DNA of 25,839 bases from Chara braunii (Eukaryota > Streptophyta > Charophyceae > Charales > Characeae), in assembly GCA_003427395.1 (NCBI GenBank), contig BFEA01000609.1, positions 460,736 through 486,574 on the forward strand. Direction: 5' to 3'. Shown here in pieces: positions 9,001-17,400 of the stretch (positions are counted from its first letter, which is position 1; each line of letters opens with the position of its first letter). Made by a program: the position numbers and the translations under genes. The notes under the pieces are model-generated. The model was not told where the DNA came from, did no database searches, and worked only from the letters and a program-made list of their open reading frames with translations.

Positions 9001-10422
9001 ATGGTCAAGATGGCTGGTCGTTCAAGACCTAGCTCATCTGCAGGGACCAATGAAGAGGCCTTGGTTGAGGTTATACGAGAACTGGTCAAGAGGGTCGACA
9101 CAATCAAAGGAGGGTCACAAATTGCAAGAGCAAAGAGGCCAGATAAGAGAATTCCCTGTTTCAGAGGACCTCAAGTAAACGATTTCCTAGATGAGTATGA
9201 ATTATTTGGGCTCAGTTATGGCTGGACAGACAAGCAACGACTTAAGCACCTTCTATCTTACTGTGACACAAACTTGAGGTTGACTGTTCAGGAGTTGATG
9301 GAAGGGGCCACTACATGGGAAGAGGTCACAGAGAGAATGAAAAAGGAATTTGAGAAAGACTCAGTTTCAACTACAACCAATGATTTACTCAACATCAGAA
9401 GAGCTAAGTATGACACTTTCAATGTTTTTCTTCAGACCTTCATCCGAACAGCAAGAAGGATCCCACATTTGGACGAAGCCCAGAGGTGCTATATATTTTT
9501 GACGAATTTTACTGACACTGAAAGGCAAATGGTTCTCAATCAAGTTCAACACTACCCTCTCAGATGGGATAAAATGGTTACAATTGTTAGGACTCTACCT
9601 ACAGTTTCTCATAAGAAATGGTCACTGGATCAGATCAGTACATTGACCAAGGACTGGAAGACTGAGAATGGTATGAACAGAGGGAACAATCTGAGTGCTG
9701 AAAATATTATTCAAAGGGTGATGGCTAACTATATGCCTGCAATGCCTGCAAACCATGTTGTGGATGACAAAGGAAAGAAAAAAGTTGAAAGTGAAGAGGA
9801 TGATGATGATGATGATGATGAGGGTTATGGTAAGAAGGGAGACTCCTCTAAATCCAGAAAGAATGGAGGGAATAATGACAGAGGAAATAGAAAAAGAAAA
9901 AAGTATAATCACCGTCCTAAGAAGAGTTTTGTCTGCTACTATTGTGGTGAAGGGGGTCACACTACTACCTATTGCAGGCCTCTTAAGGAGGATGGAAGGA
10001 GTGAGGTGGCGAAAAAGGATGCAATGAGTCCTGTCTGTGATAGTTCATGGAACAAGTTGGACCCCAGACATCCAGGAGGTATGAGACTTCTTGCTCTTAA
10101 ACATGATAAAAAGATGAAGAAGAAGAAGAAGAGAGAGACTAATGTGAATGTTCATTTTCTTATTGATGAGTTGCCTAATGAACTAGTACAGGAAACAAGT
10201 GACCCTCATACAACGATTGAGTTGTCCCTGCGATCCTTAACATTGATAGAGGGTACGTCTGACGAGATTTCTACAAGTGAGTCTCCATTAGAAGGAAATT
10301 TTACTTCTGAGAACTCTTCTGAATTAATAGAATCTCCTCCTAATGAAACGACTCGCTTTCTGGCCAACATGATGTCATTTGATGGTGATTTACCTCCAGC
10401 ACTCGTATGGAACCCAGTGTGA
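9001..10422 (+). CDS. gag: Gag polyprotein (capsid + CCHC knuckle), element 1
   Basis: This is the only long intact ORF in the window (473 codons). It should encode the structural Gag of a Ty3/gypsy retrotransposon, which forms cytoplasmic particles and binds element RNA. Residues about 50-200 match the retrotransposon capsid pattern: a start with IPCFRG...FLDEYELF, a Trp-containing helix (TTWEEVTERMKKEF), then a helical part with FLQTFIRTARRIPHLDE. A highly acidic run (two E, seven D) lies at residues 265-273 and is encoded by a GAT microsatellite at about 9799-9819. A Lys/Arg-rich stretch leads to a canonical zinc knuckle C312-x2-C315-x4-H320-x4-C325. The last 100 residues are Ser/Glu/Thr-rich. 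ATG 9001 or 9010 could be the start. The ORF stops at 10422, where pol begins to show breaks. Intactness suggests it decayed later than pol or retained constraint. Confidence 0.85.
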   Translation: MVKMAGRSRPSSSAGTNEEALVEVIRELVKRVDTIKGGSQIARAKRPDKRIPCFRGPQVNDFLDEYELFGLSYGWTDKQRLKHLLSYCDTNLRLTVQELMEGATTWEEVTERMKKEFEKDSVSTTTNDLLNIRRAKYDTFNVFLQTFIRTARRIPHLDEAQRCYIFLTNFTDTERQMVLNQVQHYPLRWDKMVTIVRTLPTVSHKKWSLDQISTLTKDWKTENGMNRGNNLSAENIIQRVMANYMPAMPANHVVDDKGKKKVESEEDDDDDDDEGYGKKGDSSKSRKNGGNNDRGNRKRKKYNHRPKKSFVCYYCGEGGHTTTYCRPLKEDGRSEVAKKDAMSPVCDSSWNKLDPRHPGGMRLLALKHDKKMKKKKKRETNVNVHFLIDELPNELVQETSDPHTTIELSLRSLTLIEGTSDEISTSESPLEGNFTSENSSELIESPPNETTRFLANMMSFDGDLPPALVWNPV

Positions 10423-10737
10423 AGTGAGAAGCCTTCAAGCACGTTTGATGCCTCAAATGATAGAGGGAAAAAAAAAAAGGAAGACTGAGGAATCCCTGAT
10501 TAATATTCTTGATGACCAAGAGTCAGAACTTCCCCATAGGAGAATGAACAAGAAAGGAAGATGAAATTTATTCTCAAGAGTGATTTGGAAGATGGGACAG
10601 TGATTACTGACGTAATTATTAAAGTGTTGGAAGAAACAGAAGTGACATCGTCATTCAAGGAAGCAACGACTCTTGCACCCAAGTTAAGAGAAGAACTGAA
10701 GAAACTGATTGAGAAGAAGAAATTATAAGTTAATTAC
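10423..10737 (+). pseudogene. Gag-Pol linker with A11 slip site
   Basis: The gag frame continues past its TGA with coding-like composition up to an A11 run at 10468-10478. After that run the coding-like sequence is in the next frame (TEESLINILDDQESE), and near 10540 it returns to the gag frame, giving a 55-codon ORF at 10561-10728 (EDGTVITDVIIKVLEE, then a Lys/Glu helix). The A11 tract is the natural place for an insertion or deletion, whether genomic decay or a sequencing slip. No catalytic motif is present here. It probably joined gag to protease. Confidence 0.5.
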
Positions 10738-11261
10738 TTGGGATCAATTTTTCCCAGTCAGGTAAACAGGTCACTGTCAGGTTTCAAGACGAGATTCGCA
10801 ACCATGGGATGTGGCCACCTGACCATTTATATTAATCAAGTGAAGATTCGAACCTTAGTAGACTCTGGGGCAGAGATGATACTCTTTTCTCGAAGAACAA
10901 TGGAGTTTGTGACTTATGTATTGATAGACCTGCACAAAATATACTGAGTAATATTTCAGGAAAACTTTTTGTGGCAGAATTTATTGACAATCTGCCTATC
11001 AGAGTTGGGACCATGGCAGTGGAATTACTGAGTTTTGTATTGTCGAAACTAGACCATGACTGTATCTTTGACACCCCACTCTTGCATAGAATGGAGGCAG
11101 TTCAATTTTTCAGTCATGAGGGGTCATCCTGGATCGGCCTACAAAATCCTAAGACTGCTCAGGAACAGACTTTTATGGTTTGCACAAAAAATGATTTCAA
11201 GCATCGATTGCCCGTTAATTTAATCAGAAAAGAGGAGTCTACTGAAAGGATTAGGAGATAA
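10738..11261 (+). pseudogene. pro: Retroviral-type aspartic protease remnant, element 1
   Basis: The catalytic loop LVDSGAE (Asp at 10861-10863) follows a beta-rich stretch (HLTIYINQVKIRT), as in retroviral-type aspartic proteases that cleave the polyprotein. After a frameshift between about 10915 and 10971 the second half continues with GTMAVELLSFVLSKLDHD. It then has a degraded equivalent of the family's hydrophobic-Leu-Gly block, reading CIFDTPLLHRME. The fragment therefore keeps the first active-site motif but is split over two frames and cannot be made as one chain. Upstream it is in the gag frame, separated only by stop codons. Confidence 0.7.
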
Positions 11262-11652
11262 GAGAAGAAGGCAAACAAGAGGTTAAAGAAGAAATTTCAG
11301 TAGGTATTAATCAACTTTCAAAAATGATAAAAACCCTTGGTAATCTCAAAGATGAAGATTGATAAATTGAGGCATTTAAAAAAGTTGTAGAGACTGCTAA
11401 GGGAGGGAGGATGAAATTAAAATTTGCATCGACTCATCCTTTTTTAGGAAAATAGTCACTAGGTCAAAGAGAAAACACAAGCCCAAAGGGGTGAAGAAAA
11501 ACCCGGTGGCATTCCTAATAGAAAAAGATTATGATGAAGCATTGAAAAAAAAGAGAAAAATTATCAAAGCATTAAGGGAATCTGCAAAATTTGACAATAG
11601 GGTCACCAAAGAGAGATTTGACACAATGAAGATAGCTTGGATCAATTTATCA
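11262..11652 (+). pseudogene. Lys-rich protease-RT linker, broken
   Basis: Lys/Glu-rich fragments lie between protease and reverse transcriptase, including KKNPVAFLIEKDYDEALKKK (11494-11553). They have coding-like composition but several stops and no recognised domain. In intact elements of this kind the interval carries the protease-RT linker. I can say no more about it. Confidence 0.4.
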
Positions 11653-12505
11653 TGTCTAAAGAAAAAGAATTTATGTTCAAAAGGTGTCACGAATTCTCTG
11701 GTGCATTCTCCTTTAATGATGAAGAGACAGGGCGGTTGGACGTGGATATCATCAAGATGACCAAAATTTGGACAGTTGATCATGTTCCATGAAATGATAG
11801 ATCGACCAAGTATTCCCTGAAGGAAGAAGTAGAGGTTGTAAAATATCTTGACAAAAAAATTGTTTCCAACGTTGTTGAGCTTGCTGATGGACCGTATGCT
11901 AACCACTGGTTTTGCTTTTGGAAACCAGGGGGTGGAAAGAGATGGATCCAAAATCTTCAAAAGCTCAACTCTTTGACGGTACGTGATGCATGTAGTCTTC
12001 CTAACGTTGATCTCCTCTCTGGATTTTTTACCGGTCGATTCATATGTTCCCTAGTTGATTTATACTCTGGTTATAATCAGTTTCTCATTGATCCCACTAG
12101 TCGGCCAATGACTGACATGCACACGCCAAGAGAGCCCATTCAGATGTGCGTGGTACCTCAAGGTTGGAATAATGGAGTGACAGTGGTTCAAAGAAATATG
12201 ATCCAAGTCATGCAAGATATTTCTCCTGAAGTAACCAGCCCCTATATTGATGACAGTGTCGTGAAGGACCCCTGGTAAGGGATGAGACTTTGGTCGCAGG
12301 CGGAGTCAGAAAGTTTGTCTGGGAACACGTTGAAGGAGTGAAGATGATCCTAGAGAGACTTCAGAGATATAACCTGACTGCCAGTGGACCAAAGTCCCTT
12401 CTCTTTCAGCCAGAAGTAATCATCTTGGGCTTCAGATGTTTCTCCAAGGGTAGGAGTCCAAACCCAAAAAAGATAGAAAATCTTAAATTGGCCTCTGCCA
12501 CTTAA
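11653..12505 (+). pseudogene. pol: Reverse transcriptase remnant, element 1
   Basis: The region aligns block by block with Ty3/gypsy RT, which copies element RNA to cDNA. There is an N-terminal segment up to a TGA at about 11790, then fingers with FCFWKPGGGKRWIQNLQKLN and the palm motif SLVDLYSGYNQF carrying the first catalytic Asp. Next come a motif-B equivalent VVPQGWNNGV and the active-site YIDD at 12243-12254. A thumb segment follows in another frame (12290-12505, LERLQRYNLTASGPK). The frame changes near 11970, 12280 and 12505. The VVPQGW motif differs from the MPFGLTN of element 2, so the two elements belong to different Ty3/gypsy lineages. Catalytic residues are present, but the chain is broken at least three times. 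Confidence 0.8.
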
Positions 12506-13130
12506 GAGAGTGACAGACGTCAGAAGCTTCTTGGGTGTCTTTGGATTCTGGAGGATTTTTATTCCTCATTTTGCTACCCTTGCAGAGCCTCTAAGGGAGA
12601 TGGTAAGGCAAGGGGTTAACTTAGCATGGAATGAGAAAAGACAAGCCGTTGTAGAAACTCTACAGGATAAATTAAAAGATGGAGGCGTAGTGCTGGGAGT
12701 GTTTTTTTATGATGATGAGGAAGGGAGGTCTTTCATCATTGAGGTTGATGGAGGACCAGTTGCTCTGGGTGGTGTGCTCATTCAGAAAGATGAAAATGAA
12801 AAAGAGAGACCTTTGAGATTTGAGAGCAAGACTCTTAACTCAACAGAAAAAGGTTATACCCAGTTCAAGAAGAAGCTACTGACAATTATCCATAGCCTTA
12901 GATGTTTTTGGCACTATGTACTAGGGAGGAGATTCATCTTGAGGACTGATGCGTTTGCTGTGATTGGTGCCATAAAGAAGCACCAACCAGTAGATCCAAC
13001 AGTCAGCAGGTGAATTGCTTTCATCTGGACTTTTTATTTTAGGTTGGAAAAGATTCCTATTGAGAAGAACAGGGCAGATGACCTGAGTCGGATTGAATGG
13101 AGAAAAGATGAAGAAGAAGATATAAACAAA
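12506..13130 (+). pseudogene. pol: RT connection and RNase H remnant, element 1
   Basis: The segment from VRSFLGVFGFWRIFIPHF is the usual connection between RT and RNase H. It is followed by the RNase H fold that removes RNA from the RNA:DNA hybrid: IIEVDGGPVALGGVLIQ (the first acidic residue sits in EVD), FESKTLNSTEKGYTQFKKK, then the Leu-rich helix and RFILRTD. A TGA at 13012-13014 breaks the chain. Thirty residues later the family signature resumes as a Trp/Phe stretch, EKIPIEKNRADDLSR. Most of the domain (12510-13013, 167 codons) is still open. Confidence 0.8.
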
Positions 13131-14070
13131 ACGATTGAAGAATCAGCCTATGTTGATAATCTTATGAATGAAAAAAATGATAAAGATTATGAAGTACCAC
13201 ACTCCTATAAGATATATATTAAACATGATAGATAATTTCTCTGGATGTGTTGAGGCAAAAACTCTGAATAGGAAGACGACCGAGCAAGTGGCTGACTGGA
13301 TAGAGGAAGTCTACCTCAGATATCCTTTTATCAGAGAGTTTGTCTCAGATAGAGGATCAGAGTTCAGAAATGAGATTGTAAGAAGAACCACTCGCAAATT
13401 GGGTGTCAGAATTCGATATGTGACTACTTACCATCCTCAAGCGAATGTGCCAGTCGAGAGAGGTCACAAGACCTTGAAAGAAGTGGTGTGAAGGAAATCT
13501 CAGTAATTGGCCAAGAGTATTAAGAGTTGCTGTCTATGCTGACAACATAACAGTCAAGAGGACTACTGATTATGCTCCATTTACTTTGTGGTATGACCAA
13601 TATGCTACTTTGCCCACTGAGAACATAGTGAAGACATGGTCAAGTCAAGAAAGTGACAAAGACTATTCTATTTTAGAGCTCCTCCAGATCAGAATGAGAC
13701 AAATATCAGAGGTTGATCAAGCAGTGATGGATGCTGCAGAGAGAATGACTTCCGGTAGATTATCTGATCAAGAGAGATGAAATAAGAAAAAATATATAAG
13801 AAAAGAAAAATTGAAGGTTGGTGACGTTGTCCTTCTGTTTGACAGTTCTCTTGAGACTCAGTGGACTAAACGATTGGAGCCCAGATGACTCGGTCCTTAT
13901 AGAATCACAAGAGAAGCAGAAGACAAAGTTTATGAGATTTCAGAGATGGATGGATCTAGGGTTCACGACATGGTATCAGGGTCAAGACTCCGTAAGTTCA
14001 TTTCAAAGACCCTGATGTGATCCCTACAATGATCACAAAGAGAGGAAAAAAAGGTCAATTATCCAAGTAA
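13131..14070 (+). pseudogene. int: Integrase remnant lacking N-terminal zinc domain, element 1
   Basis: Integrase inserts element cDNA into chromosomes. The retained core has FVSDRGSEFRNE (Asp at 13348-13350) and, 35 residues later, the Glu of VPVERGHKTL (13456-13458), giving the D-35-E spacing. The expected HHCC zinc domain and the first catalytic Asp region are missing: only about 100 bases separate the Glu/Asp-rich end of RNase H from VPHSYKI and the MIDNFSG block. A TGA ends the core at 13489-13491. The C-terminal part continues in other frames (TLWYDQYATLPTENIVKTW, then KLKVGDVVLLFDSSLETQW, a chromatin- or DNA-binding type tail) to a TAA at 14068-14070. It is non-functional by deletion as well as by stops. 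Confidence 0.75.
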
Positions 14071-14418
14071 GAGAACAGTCCTAGAGGACTGAGAGAGGAG
14101 TACAGTAAGACAATGAGACAGCAAGACTAAATTTTCAGCAGACTATGATCGTTTTTGCATGGTCAATTCAGCATTTCAATTTTTTCAGCATGTCAGTTAA
14201 TTTATGTTTCAGCAAGCAACAAAGTCGATGAGGCTATATCTTTGATGCAGGGTTACAGTCGATCCATGAATATCAGGTCCCTGAGAGTGAAAAATTAACT
14301 GTGAGATACAGTTTTCGTAAGTATTGACGCAGTGTCAAAGATCCGAGGACTCATGGTTGTGGGACATCAGAGGATATAATCAGTATTGTTCTTATGATAA
14401 AGAGAAAAGTATGATGGG

Positions 14419-14594
14419 CATAAAGAAGTTCGGTTTTGTCTGATCAAGAGTGTCAGCAGAAAAACTTCGTGTCTATGACTAAGTTGTCCATCCAAGAAGT
14501 TCAGATGAGGACACGCATAAAGAAGTCCAGCTTTACCTGACTAAGAGTTGTCAGTAGAGGGACTTCGCGTTTCTTAACTAAGTTGCCTGTCTTC
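14419..14594. repeat. 97-bp tandem duplication
   Basis: The sequence starting cataaagaagt at 14419 recurs at 14516 (period 97). Matching blocks follow in the same order: (t/c)ctga(t/c)(c/t)aagag, tgtcag(c/t)ag, acttcg(t/c)gt and aactaagttg. Copies have clearly diverged. Confidence 0.7.
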
Positions 14595-14600
14595 ACGCAG

Positions 14601-14820
14601 TTGAGGGAAGGGACCTCTCTAAGATCAGCATTTCAACATTTCCTTAGGACTGACGGGACGTCTCTTGGAAAATAAATTCCCAGCTGAGGGAAGGGACCTC
14701 TCTGGGGCCAACACTCAGCATCCTTCTTGAGACTGAAGGGAGGTCCCTGGCAAGGGCTTGATGTTGATTATCATGTTGTTGTTCAGTGCCTTTTGAGACT
14801 GAAGGGACGTCTCTTGAGAA
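14601..14820. repeat. Degenerate repeat of gagggaagggacctctct / gactgaagggacgtctct
   Basis: The phrase tgagggaagggacctctct occurs at 14602 and 14695 (period 93). The related phrase gactga(a/c)gggacgtctctt occurs at about 14648, 14731 (variant) and 14797. The purine half and the ctctct half are complementary in places, giving weak hairpin potential. Confidence 0.65.
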
Positions 14821-14929
14821 ATGTTTGTCCTGTTATGGGGCATTGGCAGTCTGTTTGTGGGTTATAATATGCTTGCCTGATTGTCTGTGCCTGAGATTTT
14901 CTTCTCTAAACTAAAGATGCATTGATTGT

Positions 14930-15475
14930 CAGAGTCAGCCAGAGCCTTACCGCAGTAGGTTGCAATCTGGTGGGGTCAGCAGGTCCTCGACGTGAGTGTC
15001 GAATTCCGTAGTCGACTGAGGCTAAGACTCCGGGGGTCTGGCCTATGAGGTCGAAAGGGGTTGGTTGGAACCCTACCGCAGTCAGAGGATGCAATCCAGT
15101 GAGGTTCGCCAGAGTCTGAAACTGTGGTTAGACCGGGTCCCACGTTCAAAAATTTGGGCGGGGCAGGTCAAAAACTGGTGGGTGAGCCGGTCCCCGACCG
15201 CAGTGGTCAAATCCGGGTTCGTGACAGTTTGACTGACGGGAGGTGTCATAGGGTGACCAGACCCGCTATAGTTTCGGTGTCCTGGCGAGAGTGTCAAAGG
15301 GCTACCATACTCGAGTAGTGGGTATGCTGGTCCTGACCTGGAGGTAGGTCAAAGGGGTTGTTAAGACAAATGGTCCGACCAGTCCTGGCCTGAGGCGGGC
15401 CGAATAGGGTATGTCAGACTGACTGGAGGTCTGGCATTCCTGACCAGTGGTGGGCCAAAACCAAGGCAATCAATA
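14930..15475. repeat. Degenerate 50-60-bp repeat array
   Basis: Related phrases such as ggtcctgacctggaggtaggtcaaa (about 15330), agtcctggcctgaggcgggcc (about 15380) and attcctgaccagtggtgggcc (about 15437) recur every 50-57 bases. Weaker relatives, including two ccctaccgcag/ccttaccgcag phrases, occur from 14948 on. Divergence is high. Confidence 0.5.
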
Positions 15476-15659
15476 ACTCTTGGGTGTAAAGAATTGTCTT
15501 GCTGTGTTTATTATTTTATTATTTTATTATTTTCTTTTGGGTTTTATTTTGTTTTACTTATTGCTTGACTGATAATTGTCGGGGAACCTGCTTGCTGGGG
15601 TATAGTTTGTTGTCTGTGGGACTCACTCTTTTGCAGGTATATAAAGGTTTATTTGAAGT

Positions 15660-15840
15660 TCTCCAAACCAAAAAAGAAAAGGGGTTTGGTATCCTCTTCC
15701 TTTTATCTGAGAAGTTGAGGAGATGCCTCACTCACATGAGAGAAAGAAAACAGGGTTTGGTATCCCCTGAGTCACTTGAGAAGTTGAGAAGATATCTCAC
15801 TCAAGCCAGAGAGCAGAAAAAGGGTTTGGTATGCCCTACT
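15660..15840. repeat. 70-bp tandem repeat, about 2.5 copies
   Basis: The phrase ggtttggtat starts at 15683, 15754 and 15823 (periods 71 and 69). Between the phrases lie matching segments gagaagttgag(g/a)agat, cctcactca or tctcactca, and an a/g-rich run. The array ends 35 bases before the LTR boundary. Confidence 0.8.
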
Positions 15841-15875
15841 CCCAGCGTGGCAGACTGGACAAGTGTCCCAAGCAT

Positions 15876-15885
15876 TGGTATCAGA
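15876..15885 (+). other. Primer-binding site (tRNA-iMet type), partial
   Basis: tggtatcaga is the 10-base core complementary to the 3' end of plant initiator tRNA-Met, used to prime minus-strand cDNA. Matching stops after the A at 15885 (ct follows, where gc is expected). It lies one base after the CA that closes the LTR-like block. Confidence 0.75.
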
Positions 15886-16294
15886 CTGATAATGTTTTGA
15901 TTTTATAGCCAAGGTGAAGGTTAAGGTAACCTTTCCCTGCCATAAAGTTCAGATTGAAAACAGATCTCAGAATAACAGGAGGTTAGAACCGGCAACAAAC
16001 GAGAAAATGGAGACATAATCCTTCTTAAATTTATTTGGTGGCTGACAAGTGGCCTGGTTCACGAGGAACCTGCGTCCCCGGCTTTAAGGTGTTCAAACGC
16101 TCAAGCCAGGGAAACTATAGGGCTTAAAAAGAAAAAGATTCAGAAATTTGAGAGGAAATCACGCTTATACAGGATATAGAAAACAGCCATGAAGTCAACC
16201 TGAAGTAAGGCGAGAAGGAAGAAGATGCAGGAAAGAGTACAACCATTGGGATGAGAGATAGAGGGAGCAGGGCATGGAGCAGGGGGGATGGTTA
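15886..16294. other. Leader-like sequence, no gene
   Basis: About 400 bases follow the primer site with no open frame of note. A small perfect hairpin (aaggtta, loop agg, taacctt) lies at 15917-15933. This would be the 5' leader of a plus-strand element, but no plus-strand gag follows. Instead the minus-strand gene at 16302 begins, so the element is cut off here. Confidence 0.5.
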
Positions 16295-16301
16295 CTAGGG
16301 C

Positions 16302-16604
16302 TCAACTCGCCGTGGGAGTGATGGGAGCTTTGGGAGTATAGGGAGGGGAGGAAGTGTTGGGCGCGCCATAGCGTGCCTCAAACTTCTTCTGGAAGTATTC
16401 CATCTTATCAGGGGATGAAGTTCTTTCGCACCACGTTGGCATTGAGTGGCGAGGGTAAGGTCTCGAATGAGCACCATAGCCACACGGCTCGTCTTCTTCC
16501 TCCTCCGAACTGTATTCACGCCGCGCGCGAGCCGACGACTCTTCACGCGTTTTCCCTCCTCTACCACATCTTCCTCTTCCCTGTCCCCGACGTGCTTCAG
16601 ACAT
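16302..16604 (-). CDS. Arg/Gly-rich small protein (100 aa), possibly truncated gag-like
   Basis: ATG at 16604-16602 reads into a 100-codon ORF. It opens with an RG-rich segment (SEARRGQGRGRCGRGG), followed by an Arg/Ser/Glu-rich part ending in an acidic run. Then come a Pro/Arg/Ser segment and DKMEYFQKKFEARYG, a likely short helix, before a Pro/Ser/Thr-rich tail. RG-rich N-termini usually bind RNA. I chose this Met over an upstream in-frame one at 16730 because the sequence between them is Leu/Ser/Phe-rich and looks like translated pyrimidine-rich leader. The start context is caccATGt. A TATA box lies about 265 bases upstream. The next 300 bases downstream have no continuation, so the ORF may be the surviving 5' end of a longer gene or element. 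No named family recognised. Confidence 0.5.
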   Translation of the reverse strand: MSEARRGQGRGRCGRGGKTREESSARARREYSSEEEEDEPCGYGAHSRPYPRHSMPTWCERTSSPDKMEYFQKKFEARYGAPNTSSPPYTPKAPITPTAS

Positions 16605-17341
16605 GGTGCGAGATTGGGCGCTACTTAAGAAAAGGATGAACGAAGAAAGATGTACAGCAGAGGAAACTACAAAAGGGGTAAAGGAAAGTAAAGGGTAGTG
16701 GCGCAGGCCACGCAGCGACGCCGCATGCACGATAAGAGGGAGAGAAGAAAAGAGAAGAAGACGCTATGTAAAGGGAGAGAAAAAAAGAAGAAGATGATAC
16801 GGTAAGAAAAGGATGACGGTCGTAAAACACTACGGCAAATCGCAGTGAGGGTCCTAAACTATGCACTGTTTTATATCGAGCGCCCCACGCGTTTTGACCC
16901 AACGAGGACGCTGGGTGGGGGGTTGGTATCATGTCGGAGGGCGCGGTGTCCCGGCCCTCCTCTGCGTACCAAGTCCCTACTTGGTACCAACCTTTTACTT
17001 CGATATTGCGGCGTGTAGTCGTGTTCCTGAACCTCTACAAACCCGAGTACCCGGACTGTACCTTGACATGGACCAGTCCTGTTGTTGCCTGCCTCAACAA
17101 AAGGGAGGGTGCGCCACATGACTTTCCTTTGGTCCACGCAGGCTCGGCGCCCTGCTGTACAGCAGAGCACTACCGCCCTGTGGTCGTGGTAGCCATCCGG
17201 CTCGCCCTGGGACGCGGAGGTAGAGGGTCCGGCGTGGGTTTTTCTACTGCGCGCCAAGTACCCCTTCACCAGGTTAAGGGTTACGTGCACAGGGCAGAAG
17301 TTGTTGTCAAAAAGCGAGAAAGGAAAAGGAAAATAAAACGT
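16605..17341 (-). promoter_or_regulatory. GC-rich promoter region and pyrimidine-rich 5' leader
   Basis: On the minus strand this stretch contains a TATA box at 16869-16875, then a C/T-rich leader (about 16680-16850) running to the ORF start. Upstream of the TATA box it is GC-rich. Open frames on both strands in the GC-rich part have no domain-like features and are probably by-products of composition. It could be an LTR promoter or a single-gene promoter. Confidence 0.45.
16869..16875 (-). promoter_or_regulatory. TATA box (TATAAAA)
   Basis: The plus strand reads ttttata, giving TATAAAA on the minus strand in the context GATATAAAACAGTG. It is a good plant-type TATA match. Transcription would start about 30 bases downstream, near 16840, followed by a long C/T-rich leader to the ATG at 16604. 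Confidence 0.55.
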
Positions 17342-17391
17342 CAAATTTGAACTCGCGTTTTAGTTCGGAAAAAATCCGGTGGCTTCAGACC
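17342..17391 (-). repeat. Shared block, copy 1 (CTAAAACGCG motif)
   Basis: On the minus strand the order is GGTCTGA, CCGGA, CTAAAACGCG, AGTTCAAA, with short insertions between the first blocks. The same order is found at 20815-20847. Here it lies directly beyond the truncated end of the element 2 reverse transcriptase. Confidence 0.65.
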
Positions 17392-17400
17392 ACTGTGATA

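Larger units (their letters stand above)
14071..15874 (+). repeat. Probable LTR made of nested tandem repeats
   Basis: The block begins immediately after the last pol codon, preceded by a purine-rich stretch (14038-14056). It ends with ...agCA one base before a primer-binding site at 15876. That ending (CA, one T, then TGGTATCAGA) is identical in arrangement to the minus-strand LTR end at 21996-21998, so 15874 is a credible LTR 3' boundary. The start is not defined; I could not find a convincing TG boundary or a second copy in the window. Within it lie tandem repeats listed separately. Size would be up to 1.8 kb. Confidence 0.5.

Noticed and set aside
9622-9960. Minus-strand frame with Ile-rich run
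   Set aside because: Antisense shadow of the GAT repeat and gag coding sequence.
16871-17350. Overlapping open frames of 139 and 157 codons on both strands
   Set aside because: GC-rich sequence with open frames in several phases, lying across a TATA box and upstream region. No coherent protein features.
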